Shown in pieces: positions 24,826-33,659 of a stretch of 33,784 nucleotides of DNA. Positions within the stretch are counted from its first letter, which is position 1, and every line of letters begins with the position of its first letter. The translations under genes and the position numbers were made by a program. This DNA comes from Sulfurimonas sp. (lineage in GTDB: Bacteria > Campylobacterota > Campylobacteria > Campylobacterales > Sulfurimonadaceae), in NCBI RefSeq assembly GCF_019429335.1, contig NZ_JAHYJB010000016.1, positions 1 through 33,784 on the forward strand, read 5' to 3'. The notes under the pieces are model-generated. The model saw only the letters and a program-made list of their open reading frames with translations, did no database searches and was not told where the DNA came from.

Positions 24826-27042
24826 TTGTTGAGATACTCCCTTAATACCATCAAAATTTTTATCATCTCTCTCTTTGTTTTAATTTACTCTGCCGTCTAT
24901 TTCACTACCACAAACGATAGAGATGCCCGCATAGAACTTCTGCTAAATCAAGAGGTTAAAAATCTTACTCACAACTATAAAGTAGTAACAGACAGATATA
25001 GAATTATTGCAGATATTATAAATTACGAAGTGTTTAATACCCAAGTTGTTCTAGAGCTCTTTTACAAAGCCAAACATGCAAAGAGTGAAGATGAGCGCGA
25101 AAAGTATCGAGCAATGCTCTATTATGAAATACTGCCTAACTATTATCATCTAAAAGAGGTAGGAGTAAACTTTATCGTTTTTGCTTTTGAAGACAATAAA
25201 GTATTTCTAAGAGTGCACAAGCCTGAAGTATTCGGCGATAATCTCTCGGGCATGCACTACTCCATCCAGCAAACAAATGAAAATGCAAAGCCTATAATCG
25301 GCTTTGAGCAGGGCAGGATATCTCACGGTTTTCGTAATATATTTCCGCTCTTTTACAACAATGAACTGATAGGGAGCGTAGATATCGCCTTCTCTTCACA
25401 GGGAATGCAAGAGAGCATGTTTATTCGGCATGACACCAACACACATTTTATAGTAAAAAAAGAGTTTGTTGATTCAAACGTTTACGAAGAAGCTTCAACG
25501 CCGCCCTATTCGCAAAGTCTTGAACACGACGATTTCTTGTTTGCAAAAGCCTTCGATTCAAATGGCAGTGAAGTATCTGTAAAGAAGATAAAAATCAACA
25601 AAGAGCTAAAAGAAGATATTGCCAAAAAAATAATACACAACAACTCTTTTGCCCTTTATCATCACTACCGTGACCAAGCCTATATCATCTCATTTTTACC
25701 TATTAATGACATTCAAAAAAATCTGCCTGCCGCATATCTGGTCTCATACGTAGAGAGTCCGTATCTTGAAGGTATGCTGCATGAGTATATCTGGATAAAC
25801 CTCGTAGTCTTTAGCTCGTTTTTGCTGCTCTGCATAGTTATATATTTCAACCTTAAACAGCGAATAAACCTTGAAGAAGTTGTAAAGAAGAGAACCAAAG
25901 AGCTTGAGATAGAAAAAAATAGAGCTCAAAATGCAACTAAAGCAAAATCGCAGTTTTTGGCCAACATGTCGCATGAAATCAGAACACCGATTAACGGCGT
26001 TATTGGCATAAGCTATCTTCTTCTACAGACAGCACTAAATGACAAACAGAGAAAATATCTGGAAAAAATTGATGGCTCTGCAAAAACACTCCTACATATA
26101 ATAAACGATATTTTGGATTTCTCAAAGATTGAGTCAGGAAAAATGACGATTGAAAAAATAGAGTTTAACCTTCACGAGAGCATAAAAAAAGTTATAGAGC
26201 ATCTTAAGGTAACGGCACATGAAAAAAATATAACTATCACGCTGCAATACAACAAAAATGTAGGAGAATACTTTTTAGGCGATGCCTTAAGAATTTCTCA
26301 GGTTCTAACTAACCTTTTGGGAAATGCGATAAAGTTTACCCATGACGGCGGAATCGAGATAATAGTAACAAAGCCAAACGACAAGAGAGTTATGTTTGAG
26401 GTTAAAGATTCTGGAATCGGTCTAGGCGAAAAGGAGATAAAAAAACTATTTAAATCATTCTCTCAAGCAGACAACAGTACAACCAGAAAGTACGGCGGAA
26501 CGGGTTTAGGACTTGCTATATCAAAACAGCTTGTAGAGCTCATGGGTGGCAAAATATGGGCTCGGAGTAAAGAGGGTTTCGGAAGCAGTTTTATCTTTGA
26601 AACAGAACTTCAGGAAATAAATCCAAAAGATTACAAAACAGATGAGAAAAAAGCTGAATTTGACAAAGATATCCTACACGCAAAACGGATACTCATAGCA
26701 GAGGACAACCATACAAATCAGCTTGTACTTTTAGGACTCTTAGAGGATTACATAGAAGAGATTGACGTTGCAAATAACGGTCAAGAGGCTGTTGATATGT
26801 TTGAGAGTGGCAAATACGAACTTATCATTATGGATTTACAGATGCCTGTTATGGACGGCTACGAAGCAACAAGAATTATCAGAAGCTTAGACAAAGATAT
26901 TCCTATTATCGCGCTTACTGCAAACGCAATGAAAGAGGAGATAGAAAAGACAAAGGCGGTAGGGATAAACGAACATCTAATCAAGCCTCTCAACATGGAG
27001 AAACTTTTTACCACTCTGAGTAAATATATTAACTCTAATTAG
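24826..27042 (+). CDS. Hybrid histidine kinase with a periplasmic Cache sensor
   Basis: The 738-residue protein starts at TTG (24826, or the next codon) behind AAAGG. TM1 lies at about 10-26. A double-Cache-like periplasmic domain (about 27-320) includes [17 protein letters not shown] at 126-142, the signature of the dCache_3 type. TM2 is at about 321-342, followed by a coiled coil. HisKA has H383 in [11 protein letters not shown]. HATPase_c has N500, DSGIGLG at 528-534 and GGTGLGLA at 557-564. A C-terminal receiver has the acceptor D670 in [16 protein letters not shown]698 and K720. It has no HPt domain or output regulator nearby, so phosphate probably passes to another protein. The ligand is unknown; dCache domains usually bind small carboxylates or amines. 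It is 132 bp from the divergent dihydroorotase-like gene. Confidence 0.93.
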   Translation: MLRYSLNTIKIFIISLFVLIYSAVYFTTTNDRDARIELLLNQEVKNLTHNYKVVTDRYRIIADIINYEVFNTQVVLELFYKAKHAKSEDEREKYRAMLYYEILPNYYHLKEVGVNFIVFAFEDNKVFLRVHKPEVFGDNLSGMHYSIQQTNENAKPIIGFEQGRISHGFRNIFPLFYNNELIGSVDIAFSSQGMQESMFIRHDTNTHFIVKKEFVDSNVYEEASTPPYSQSLEHDDFLFAKAFDSNGSEVSVKKIKINKELKEDIAKKIIHNNSFALYHHYRDQAYIISFLPINDIQKNLPAAYLVSYVESPYLEGMLHEYIWINLVVFSSFLLLCIVIYFNLKQRINLEEVVKKRTKELEIEKNRAQNATKAKSQFLANMSHEIRTPINGVIGISYLLLQTALNDKQRKYLEKIDGSAKTLLHIINDILDFSKIESGKMTIEKIEFNLHESIKKVIEHLKVTAHEKNITITLQYNKNVGEYFLGDALRISQVLTNLLGNAIKFTHDGGIEIIVTKPNDKRVMFEVKDSGIGLGEKEIKKLFKSFSQADNSTTRKYGGTGLGLAISKQLVELMGGKIWARSKEGFGSSFIFETELQEINPKDYKTDEKKAEFDKDILHAKRILIAEDNHTNQLVLLGLLEDYIEEIDVANNGQEAVDMFESGKYELIIMDLQMPVMDGYEATRIIRSLDKDIPIIALTANAMKEEIEKTKAVGINEHLIKPLNMEKLFTTLSKYINSN

Positions 27043-27072
27043 AAATAATTTCATTTTACTAAAGGTTTTACA

Positions 27073-27435
27073 TTGCGTTACTTGCTTTCAATATTTTTTC
27101 TATTCTCGCTCTCTGATGCATCATCAGCTTATGAGCTTGGCAAAAAGCTCTATATGAAAAATGGCTGTTTTAGCTGCCATGGGAGAAACTTGGAGGGTGT
27201 GCACAAATATCCATATCTGGCAAACAGGGCGAAAGGGTACATGACATACAAGCTTCAGAGGTTCCGTTCAAAGATTTCAGATACTCAGCAGCAGGAGATG
27301 ATGATACCTTTTGCCGTAGGTTTAAGTGATCAAGATATTGAAAATCTCACAACCTACATGTATGAATTCGTAGAGCAAGAGAGCAAGGAGAAGTATGACG
27401 ACGAATACCAAACACACGGACACGGAGGCTCATGA
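27073..27435 (+). CDS. Monoheme c-type cytochrome
   Basis: The 120-residue protein is secreted (signal about 1-19, ending SSA). It has one heme c site CFSCH at 32-36, a likely distal methionine in EMMIPFAVGLS (M76 or M77), and the class I 'LSDQDIENLTTYMY' final helix. The C-terminal tail is acidic and His/Gly-rich (THGHGGS). It starts at TTG behind AAAGG. Its stop overlaps the lpxB ATG by four bases (ATGA), an unexpected coupling of an electron carrier to lipid A synthesis. It needs CcsBA for heme attachment. The redox partner is unknown. Confidence 0.9.
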   Translation: MRYLLSIFFLFSLSDASSAYELGKKLYMKNGCFSCHGRNLEGVHKYPYLANRAKGYMTYKLQRFRSKISDTQQQEMMIPFAVGLSDQDIENLTTYMYEFVEQESKEKYDDEYQTHGHGGS

Positions 27436-28487
27436 AAATATTAGTTAGCGCACTCGAACACTCGGCAAACGTTCACCTCAAATCTCTTAAAAATGAGTTG
27501 AGCGAGACGACAGAGTTTATCGGCATATTTGACAAAGAGCTAGGAGAGAGCATTATTGATTTGAGAAGCTTGGCTATTATGGGATTTGTAGATGCCATCA
27601 AGAAGTTGCGCTTTTTTTTAAAACTAAACAACGATATGTTGAGACTCGCGCATGACGCCGATAAAGTTCTGCTGATTGACTCCTCAGGATTCAACCTCCC
27701 TCTTGCCAAAAAAATCAAAAAAAAGTACCCAGACAAAGAGATAATCTACTACATACTTCCTCAAGCTTGGGCATGGAAGAAAAAACGAATCCCTGTCTTA
27801 GAAAAAACGATAGACCATCTCGCCTCCATACTCCCTTTTGAAAAGGAGTACTACTCCAAAGATGCGCCTATCGAGTATGTCGGACATCCACTCTTAGATC
27901 AGATAACAGAGTTTAAAGAGAACTTAGAGGATGAAATAAAAAACATAGTCTTTATGCCAGGAAGCCGAAAAGGCGAGATAAGCAAACTTATGCCCATCTT
28001 TAGAGAAGTTCAAAAAGAGCTTGAAGTGCAAGCAACGATTATTGTGCCAAAACACTTCTCTAAAGAAGATATAAAAGAAGTTTATGGTAGCCTTTCAGGT
28101 TTTAAAACGGCTCACGATGCGCACAAAACACTTCTTGAAGCGGACTTTGCATTTATTTGCAGCGGAACGGCAACTCTAGAGGCATCGCTTATCGGGATAC
28201 CTTTTGTGTTGACATATATCGCAAAACCCCTTGATTACTTTATTGCAAGCAAGCTTGTAAAACTAGAGTATATAGGGTTGGCAAATATAATGTTTAACAA
28301 GTTTAAAAACAGAGCACTGCATCCGGAGTTTATACAAAAAGATGTAACTTCTAAAAATCTGCTCAAAGCGTATAAAGAGTATGACAGAAGCAGATTTTTA
28401 AGTGACTCAAAAGCACTAAGAGAGTACCTTGTACACGGTAGTTCAAAAAGAGTAGCAGCAATTATAGAGGACAGAGATGAAGATTAA
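27432..28487 (+). CDS. lpxB: Lipid-A-disaccharide synthase
   Basis: The 351-residue GT19 enzyme joins UDP-2,3-diacyl-glucosamine and lipid X on the inner membrane to give the lipid A disaccharide. Supporting segments are the N-terminal MKILVSALEHSANVHLKSL, the 'VLLIDSSGFNLPLAKKIKKKYP' strand (shown in part), ILPQAWAWKKKRIPVL, YVGHPLLDQI, MPGSRKGEISKLMPIF, and CSGTATLEASLIGIPFVLTY at the nucleotide-sugar site. It is somewhat shorter than the E. coli enzyme (382 aa). It overlaps the preceding cytochrome gene by four bases and the following aminotransferase by 11, so five genes form one tight envelope operon. Confidence 0.96.
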   Translation: MKILVSALEHSANVHLKSLKNELSETTEFIGIFDKELGESIIDLRSLAIMGFVDAIKKLRFFLKLNNDMLRLAHDADKVLLIDSSGFNLPLAKKIKKKYPDKEIIYYILPQAWAWKKKRIPVLEKTIDHLASILPFEKEYYSKDAPIEYVGHPLLDQITEFKENLEDEIKNIVFMPGSRKGEISKLMPIFREVQKELEVQATIIVPKHFSKEDIKEVYGSLSGFKTAHDAHKTLLEADFAFICSGTATLEASLIGIPFVLTYIAKPLDYFIASKLVKLEYIGLANIMFNKFKNRALHPEFIQKDVTSKNLLKAYKEYDRSRFLSDSKALREYLVHGSSKRVAAIIEDRDED

Positions 28488-29568
28488 TTTTATAGATTTA
28501 CAGGCGCAATACAAAAGGTATGAAAAAGAGATAAACAGTGAAGTTTTAGAAGTTTTTGCTTCAGCGCAATTTATAGGCGGAGAGAAGTTAAACTCACTAG
28601 AGAGAAATCTTGCAGCATATACGGGTGCAAAACATGCCATAGGGTGCAGCAGCGGAACGGATGCTCTTTTGTTAGCGCTTATGGCGCTTGGCGTGGGAGC
28701 CGGCGATGAAGTAATCACCACTCCTTTTACCTTTATATCCACGGCTGAAGTTATTGCCCTTTTGGGTGCAAAAAGTGTCTTTGTTGACATAGACGAGCAG
28801 AGCTACAACATAGACCCTGCAAAAATAGAGTCACATATAACTGAAAGAACAAAAGCGATTATGCCCGTCTCACTTTACGGACAGTGCGCAGACATGGACG
28901 CAATCAACGAGATAGCCGCAAAATATGAACTTCCCGTTATAGAGGATGCATGTCAGAGTTTCGGCGCAACATATAACGGCAAAAAATCATGTAATCTCTC
29001 AACCATAGGATGTACAAGCTTCTTCCCGTCAAAACCGCTAGGCGCTTACGGTGACGGCGGAGCAATTTTCACAAATGACGATGAGCTTGCAACAAAGATG
29101 AGAATGCTTTTAAATCACGGTCAAAACGAGAGATATAAACACAAATACATCGGTATAAACGGTCGTCTTGACGCCGTTCAAGCGGCTATTTTAGATGTTA
29201 AACTAAAGCATTTTGACGAAGAGGTAAAACTCAGAGAAGAAATTGGCTCAAGATACATCGATTTGCTTGAAGATGCAGACGTTATCACGCCAAAAATAGC
29301 AGATGGCGGCACAAGCGTATATGCGCAATACTCAATAAGAGTAAAAGATAGAGAAGAGATGATTGCAAAACTATCCGCCGCAGGCGTTCCAACCGCCGTT
29401 CACTATCCAGTTCCGCTTCATATGCAAGAGGCATTTAAAGATCTAGGCTACGGCGAGGGTGATTTTCCTATAAGCGAGCTTGTCTCGAAAGAGATAATGT
29501 CACTTCCGATGAGTGCGTTTCTAAGCGAAGCGGAACAAGATTTTGTAGTTGACGCAATTAAGGACTAA
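28477..29568 (+). CDS. DegT/DnrJ PLP-dependent sugar aminotransferase, GnnB/WbpE-like
   Basis: The 363-residue protein is a DegT/DnrJ/EryC1/StrS aminotransferase. The PLP lysine is K186 in SFFPSKPLGAYGDGGA. D157 of the 'PVIEDACQSFGA' strand and SSGTDALLLAL also match. The sequence is very close in pattern to WbpE (3-amino transfer to UDP-3-keto-GlcNAcA; VSLYGQCADMDAI and CNLSTIGCTSFFPSKPLG are nearly its own). It is equally compatible with GnnB, which makes UDP-GlcNAc3N for amide-linked lipid A. With a Gfo/Idh oxidoreductase next and lpxB/lpxA-like genes on both sides, GnnB is the better reading. It overlaps lpxB by 11 bp. Confidence 0.9.
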   Translation: MKINFIDLQAQYKRYEKEINSEVLEVFASAQFIGGEKLNSLERNLAAYTGAKHAIGCSSGTDALLLALMALGVGAGDEVITTPFTFISTAEVIALLGAKSVFVDIDEQSYNIDPAKIESHITERTKAIMPVSLYGQCADMDAINEIAAKYELPVIEDACQSFGATYNGKKSCNLSTIGCTSFFPSKPLGAYGDGGAIFTNDDELATKMRMLLNHGQNERYKHKYIGINGRLDAVQAAILDVKLKHFDEEVKLREEIGSRYIDLLEDADVITPKIADGGTSVYAQYSIRVKDREEMIAKLSAAGVPTAVHYPVPLHMQEAFKDLGYGEGDFPISELVSKEIMSLPMSAFLSEAEQDFVVDAIKD

Positions 29569-29571
29569 AAA

Positions 29572-30480
29572 TTGAAAAAAATCGCAATTCTCGGCCTTGG
29601 CGCAATGGGCAAAAATCACTACAACACGCTCAAAAAGATAGATGGGGTAGAGATTGTCGGACTCTGTGATATTGTAAAAAACGGCGAGTTCGCGGAGCCT
29701 TTTTTTTACGATTTGGAGACTATGCTTGATGAAGTTAGACCTGAAGCAGTTATTATCGTAACGCCTACTTTCCTGCATAAAGATGCCGCTCTTAAGTGTG
29801 CCGCGCGCAAAATAGATATATTTATAGAAAAACCTGCCGCTTCAAATGTAAAAGATGCAAAAGAGATACTTGCGTCCGTAGAGGCAAACGCAATCAAGAG
29901 CTGTGTCGGACATATTGAGAGATACAATCCGGTCGTAAAATCTCTTATCAACGAGATAAAAGAGCATGAGATTTTATCCATCTCAATCACGCGCAGCGGC
30001 TCTTTTCCTGAGCGTATAGCCGACGTTGGCATACTTACCGACCTCTCTGTTCATGACAGCGACTTGATACGCTTTATAACAAAAAAAGATATTGTCAAAA
30101 GTGCTGTTTTTAAATCTCAAAAAATCCACAAAAAACACGAAGATAATGCCATTTTAGCGTTTGAATTAGAGGGTGAGGTTATCGGCGATATCTCTACAAA
30201 CTGGCTTACTCCTTACAGAAAAAGAACTATCTCTCTGGCATGCAGAGTAGATAAGGATAGCAAAATCAAATTTTTTGAAGCGGACCTAATCTCTCAAACA
30301 CTTACAGAGCGTATAAATATAGACTCAAACTCGCACATAACAAAAAACTGTTTTCTAAGCAGAAGCAACGCCCTGCAAGACGAGCTTGAAGCATTTGTAA
30401 ACTACCTGCGAACCGGCGAGAGAGGTTCGCTTGCTACCGTACATGACAGCATAATCACTCTAGAGATTGCGAGCAAATAA
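29572..30480 (+). CDS. Gfo/Idh/MocA-family NAD-dependent sugar oxidoreductase, GnnA-like
   Basis: The 302-residue protein has an N-terminal Rossmann fold ([15 protein letters not shown], with GxGxxG at 8-13), the family's EKP motif at 86-88 (IEKPAAS), and [13 protein letters not shown] at 111-123 opening the C-terminal domain. The active-site '[12 protein letters not shown]' (His in the middle) is present. It would oxidise C3 of a UDP-sugar to the 3-keto form used by the neighbouring aminotransferase. It starts at TTG 29572, four bases after the aminotransferase stop. Its stop overlaps the next ATG (TAATG). GnnA is proposed from position. Confidence 0.9.
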   Translation: MKKIAILGLGAMGKNHYNTLKKIDGVEIVGLCDIVKNGEFAEPFFYDLETMLDEVRPEAVIIVTPTFLHKDAALKCAARKIDIFIEKPAASNVKDAKEILASVEANAIKSCVGHIERYNPVVKSLINEIKEHEILSISITRSGSFPERIADVGILTDLSVHDSDLIRFITKKDIVKSAVFKSQKIHKKHEDNAILAFELEGEVIGDISTNWLTPYRKRTISLACRVDKDSKIKFFEADLISQTLTERINIDSNSHITKNCFLSRSNALQDELEAFVNYLRTGERGSLATVHDSIITLEIASK

Positions 30481-31229
30481 TGGCAGAGAAAAAAGCAAAT
30501 ATCCACCCCTCGGTTGTCATAGAAAAGGGTGCGAAAATAGCTCCCGATGTTAAAATAGGTCCATTTTGCTTTATAGGCAGAGATGTGGAGCTAAAAGCAG
30601 GATGTACATTAGAGTCAAATGTCATATTAAAAGGCTCCCTTAGAGTTGAACCAAATGTAAAAATATTTAGCTTTGCTGTTATGGGGCGCGAAGATTCAGA
30701 GATAGTTATAGGCGAGAAAACGCATATAAGAGAGTTTACTCAAATCGGCGCACAAGAGAGCCAAAATGGCGAAAACAAAAAAATCATCATCGGTGCCAAC
30801 AACTTTCTTATGGGGTACGTTCAAATTCTCGGCGGTGTAGAGTTAGGCGATTTTTGTATCATAACAAATGCGGTCAGGCTTTATGAGAATGTCAAGTGCG
30901 AGGAGAATGTCATCATCGGCGGTCTTAGCACGGTTGAAGCAAACAACACCATAGGAACGGGAGTTATGATAGGCGGCGCATCTGTAGTAACTTCGGATAT
31001 TCCACCGTTTATGCTGGTTGAGGGCAACAAGGCGACCATAAAAGGACTAAACGTAATCGGTCTTAGAAGAAGGTTAGAGAACAAAGGCGACATAGAAGAG
31101 ATAAAAGCGGTCTTCAAAAAGATTCTAGGCGACGGTGCAGACAAAATCTTAGCGCAAGAGATAGCAGATACAAACCCAAACGAACTTATCAAAAGGCTAG
31201 CCTCTTTTGTGGCTTCTAGCAACCTCTAG
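30480..31229 (+). CDS. LpxA-family left-handed beta-helix protein lacking the catalytic histidine
   Basis: The 249-residue protein has hexapeptide repeats over about 6-180, then the LpxA-type C-terminal helices with GNKATIKGLNVIGLRRR at 182-198. It aligns without gaps to E. coli LpxA around the active site (E. coli NLLMINAHIAHDC, here NFLMGYVQILGGV). There the catalytic His125 becomes G118 and His122 becomes Q115; His144 and His160 also correspond to N137 and E153. So it is LpxA by architecture but not by known chemistry. It may be an N-acyl- or N-acetyltransferase for the 3-amino sugar made by the two genes before it, or a non-catalytic partner. It ends the operon and shares its last four bases (CTAG) with the stop of the convergent GIY-YIG gene. 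Confidence 0.85.
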   Translation: MAEKKANIHPSVVIEKGAKIAPDVKIGPFCFIGRDVELKAGCTLESNVILKGSLRVEPNVKIFSFAVMGREDSEIVIGEKTHIREFTQIGAQESQNGENKKIIIGANNFLMGYVQILGGVELGDFCIITNAVRLYENVKCEENVIIGGLSTVEANNTIGTGVMIGGASVVTSDIPPFMLVEGNKATIKGLNVIGLRRRLENKGDIEEIKAVFKKILGDGADKILAQEIADTNPNELIKRLASFVASSNL

Positions 31230-32389
31230 CAAAGGGATTGTTTCAAAACCAACTCCTTATTTTTTTCATCATATACGCAATTCACTATCTCACCGGTTAC
31301 AACAAGCTCAATCACCTGCTCAATAATCTCAAGAGGCAAAATAAACCACTCTCTTGGAGTATATCGTTTTACATCACTTGAGAAGATATCGACATTTAGG
31401 CAAACTTTTCCAAAAAACCTATGAATGAGTTGCTCAAACTTTTGCGTGTTCATACCGTAAGCCTCATAAACAGTTACAATTCTAACGGGTGCCATCAAAT
31501 ATGTCGATTCTTTAATGACATTTTTTATTCTCTCTTTCACATCTGTTGTTGAGTAACCTATTTTATATAAATTTTTAATGGAAGAGATTTTATCATCATT
31601 ACTGAGAGATTCAAGCACATAGATATAACCTGATTTTGTATCATCTTTAGAAACCGGCAGTAATTTATCAAGGACTCTATCATCTTGTAAACTCACAAAA
31701 TACCCATCCTCATAAAGCCCCTTGCCAAAAGAACGAAGCAGCATATTTGACTCGGTGCCGTTTTCAAAGATGATTTTTGTTCTAGCATCAAGCTTATTGA
31801 ACTTATCCTTTTGCAGATTTTTAATTTTTTCCAAATAAGCAAGCACTCCTTTTAGAACAAAGAAATTACCCTCTTCAAAAAATCTCTCATTAAACTTTAC
31901 AAGTTTTTTACTTCCATTTTTCAGGTCATTTTGAACCTCTTTAAAAAGCTCTTCATATTTAGCAAAATTTTTACAAGGCTTTCTTTGAGCTACAAAGTCC
32001 GTTTGTTCACGCTCTTTTGGAACATGTTTTAAAGTAAAAATATCATCACTGTTTTCACTTTCCAGTAGTCCAAAAACATCATCATTTAAAATATCATCAA
32101 TAGAGTTTATTTTTACCTCTTGCAAAATATTAAATCTATCATAAGGCTTGAGAAATTCAATTTTCTCGGGATTTTGTCTTATACCATCAAGCCTTGAAAA
32201 AAGATTTCTCTCGCTCATATTTGCCGATTTTTTAGGCTCATGCTCCTCTTGCTCTATAAAAGTATTGATCTCTTCAAAACTGACAAGTAGCCTATCATCT
32301 TCATTTAAATTTTTAGTTTTTGCTTTTGCTTCATCTAAAAGCCCAAGCGGATCATCTGCTAAAATCTCATCAAGTGAAAACTCAGCCAT
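31226..32389 (-). CDS. GIY-YIG (T5orf172-type) nuclease-domain protein with a duplicated N-terminal motif
   Basis: The 387-residue protein has a C-terminal GIY-YIG domain of the T5orf172/MUG113 kind. Visible are GYIYVLES at 254-261, LYKIGYSTTDVKERI at 274-288, the E319/H323 helix FEQLIHRFF, and the terminal REWF (E347). The N-terminal 250 residues are acidic and helical. They carry the same 14-residue motif twice, at 5-18 (SLDEILADDPLGLL) and 96-109 (SIDDILNDDVFGLL), nine of 14 identical. The motif may be a docking element for the helicase upstream, whose stop overlaps this start by 8 bp. Such helicase plus GIY-YIG pairs recur in bacteria and are suspected defence genes; I do not know an established function. 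Confidence 0.85.
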   Translation of the reverse strand: MAEFSLDEILADDPLGLLDEAKAKTKNLNEDDRLLVSFEEINTFIEQEEHEPKKSANMSERNLFSRLDGIRQNPEKIEFLKPYDRFNILQEVKINSIDDILNDDVFGLLESENSDDIFTLKHVPKEREQTDFVAQRKPCKNFAKYEELFKEVQNDLKNGSKKLVKFNERFFEEGNFFVLKGVLAYLEKIKNLQKDKFNKLDARTKIIFENGTESNMLLRSFGKGLYEDGYFVSLQDDRVLDKLLPVSKDDTKSGYIYVLESLSNDDKISSIKNLYKIGYSTTDVKERIKNVIKESTYLMAPVRIVTVYEAYGMNTQKFEQLIHRFFGKVCLNVDIFSSDVKRYTPREWFILPLEIIEQVIELVVTGEIVNCVYDEKNKELVLKQSLC

Positions 32390-33659
32390 TTTCTCTCTCT
32401 CGTTTTAGTTTATTGAGAAATATAAGCGCTTCTGCCATTCTCATTTCTGCAAAATCTCTACTGCCAATATCCGGCATTCTTCCATGTTCACTTTTAAATG
32501 CCGGGATTTTTTTATAAAGTATCACAGCTTCTTCGGGAGTCATCTCAATCCTTGTGGCTTCAATACTCTCTTGTATCAGTTTAAGAACATGCGTAGTAAC
32601 TGATTTTGACAAAATTTCAAAAGCCTTTTGAAATGGATTTATCTGGTCAATCAAATCAATATACAATTCATCTATATTTACGAATTTATCTGCCATTCTT
32701 ATAAATTTCTTATCACCGCTCTCTATAATATGCCCATTTTTCACAACGCTGTCAACAACTACATGTTGTCTTATCTCTTCCACTTCACTATCGGTTAAAT
32801 CGGGATATTTGACTTTGATTATTTTTGGTATTAAGACTCTATTGATAACCTCTGCATCCAGATTTCCAGGAATTGCTTTTATCATCAAATCATCTTGTAA
32901 GATAGCAGCTTTTAGATCATTGAGGTCTGATTCAATGATACTCTCAACTCTTTTACTAGATGGAGGTTTAAAACCTCTTATTTTGAGTTCACCTTTTTGA
33001 TTTGGCTCACTATCGTTCTCAAATCTAGGTTTAAACTTGAAGTTTGGTGCCAAAACCTGTTCCATCAAAAGTGAGGCTGTGATAGCTTTGAGCATATTAT
33101 TTACAGATACTTTTACCTCATCATTTTGTGCATTTGGCTCGGCTATAAGATTTGTGAATTGTGCATGTGTTTTGTTCTCGCTGTCTCTTGTGGCTCGTCC
33201 TATGATTTGGATGATTTCAGTTAGTGAACTTCTATATCCTACAGTCAAAGCATGCTCGCAAAACGGCCAGTCAAACCCCTCTTTTGCCATACCAAGAGCG
33301 ATTATCAAGTCCATATCATCGATGCTTTTGATATTTCTTAGATAACTAACTACTTTTTCTCTTACCTTTGGGTCATCATTTACCAAGTCCGCTATTTTGA
33401 GAAGTTTGCAGTACTTGCGTTTTTTTAGAATATGAATAATAAACTCTTCTTGCCCTTTATCACTAAATTGATTAGAAATTTGAACAAGTATTTCAAACAT
33501 CATATTTTTATCTCGCTCTAAAAAAGCTTGGAAAATATCACTTTTCCAATTTTGTGTATCAGTAAAATATTTAACTGTTTCTAAAATGGCTTTTTCAATT
33601 TCAAATTTATCACCTGCAGAAGCACTTGTATATAAGCTAAGTATTAATTTTAAATGAAC
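32382..33659 (-). pseudogene. SF2 helicase, C-terminal part, truncated by an insertion
   Basis: The open frame covers about 425 residues. It has the RecA-like domain 2 of a DEAD/DEAH SF2 helicase: motif V in LIIALGMAKEGFDWP, motif VI in IIQIIGRATRDSEN. A helical C-terminal half follows, ending near LIFLNKLKRERENG. Motifs I to III (Walker A, DExH) are missing. Helicase-like coding continues upstream of the first internal ATG (33503) through EIEKAILETVKYF and VHLKLILSLYTS up to 33659. There a GC-richer sequence with a TGA (33674-33672) breaks it. The gene is therefore interrupted; a caller would report only a 373-residue protein from 33503. Whether the N-terminal half survives beyond the insertion is outside the window. 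Confidence 0.85.

Noticed and set aside
29700-29707. T8 tract in the gnnA-like gene and a similar T8 in lpxB (about 27612-27619), as possible phase-variable slippage sites
   Set aside because: Runs of eight A or T are common in such AT-rich DNA. Both frames are intact, and phase variation in this group typically uses G/C tracts.
28477-30480. Assignment of the aminotransferase and oxidoreductase to the WbpE/WbpB O-antigen pathway
   Set aside because: Not excluded, because the aminotransferase is very WbpE-like. The lack of a WbpA dehydrogenase and WbpD-type acetyltransferase, and the position between lpxB and an lpxA-like gene, favour the GnnB/GnnA reading.
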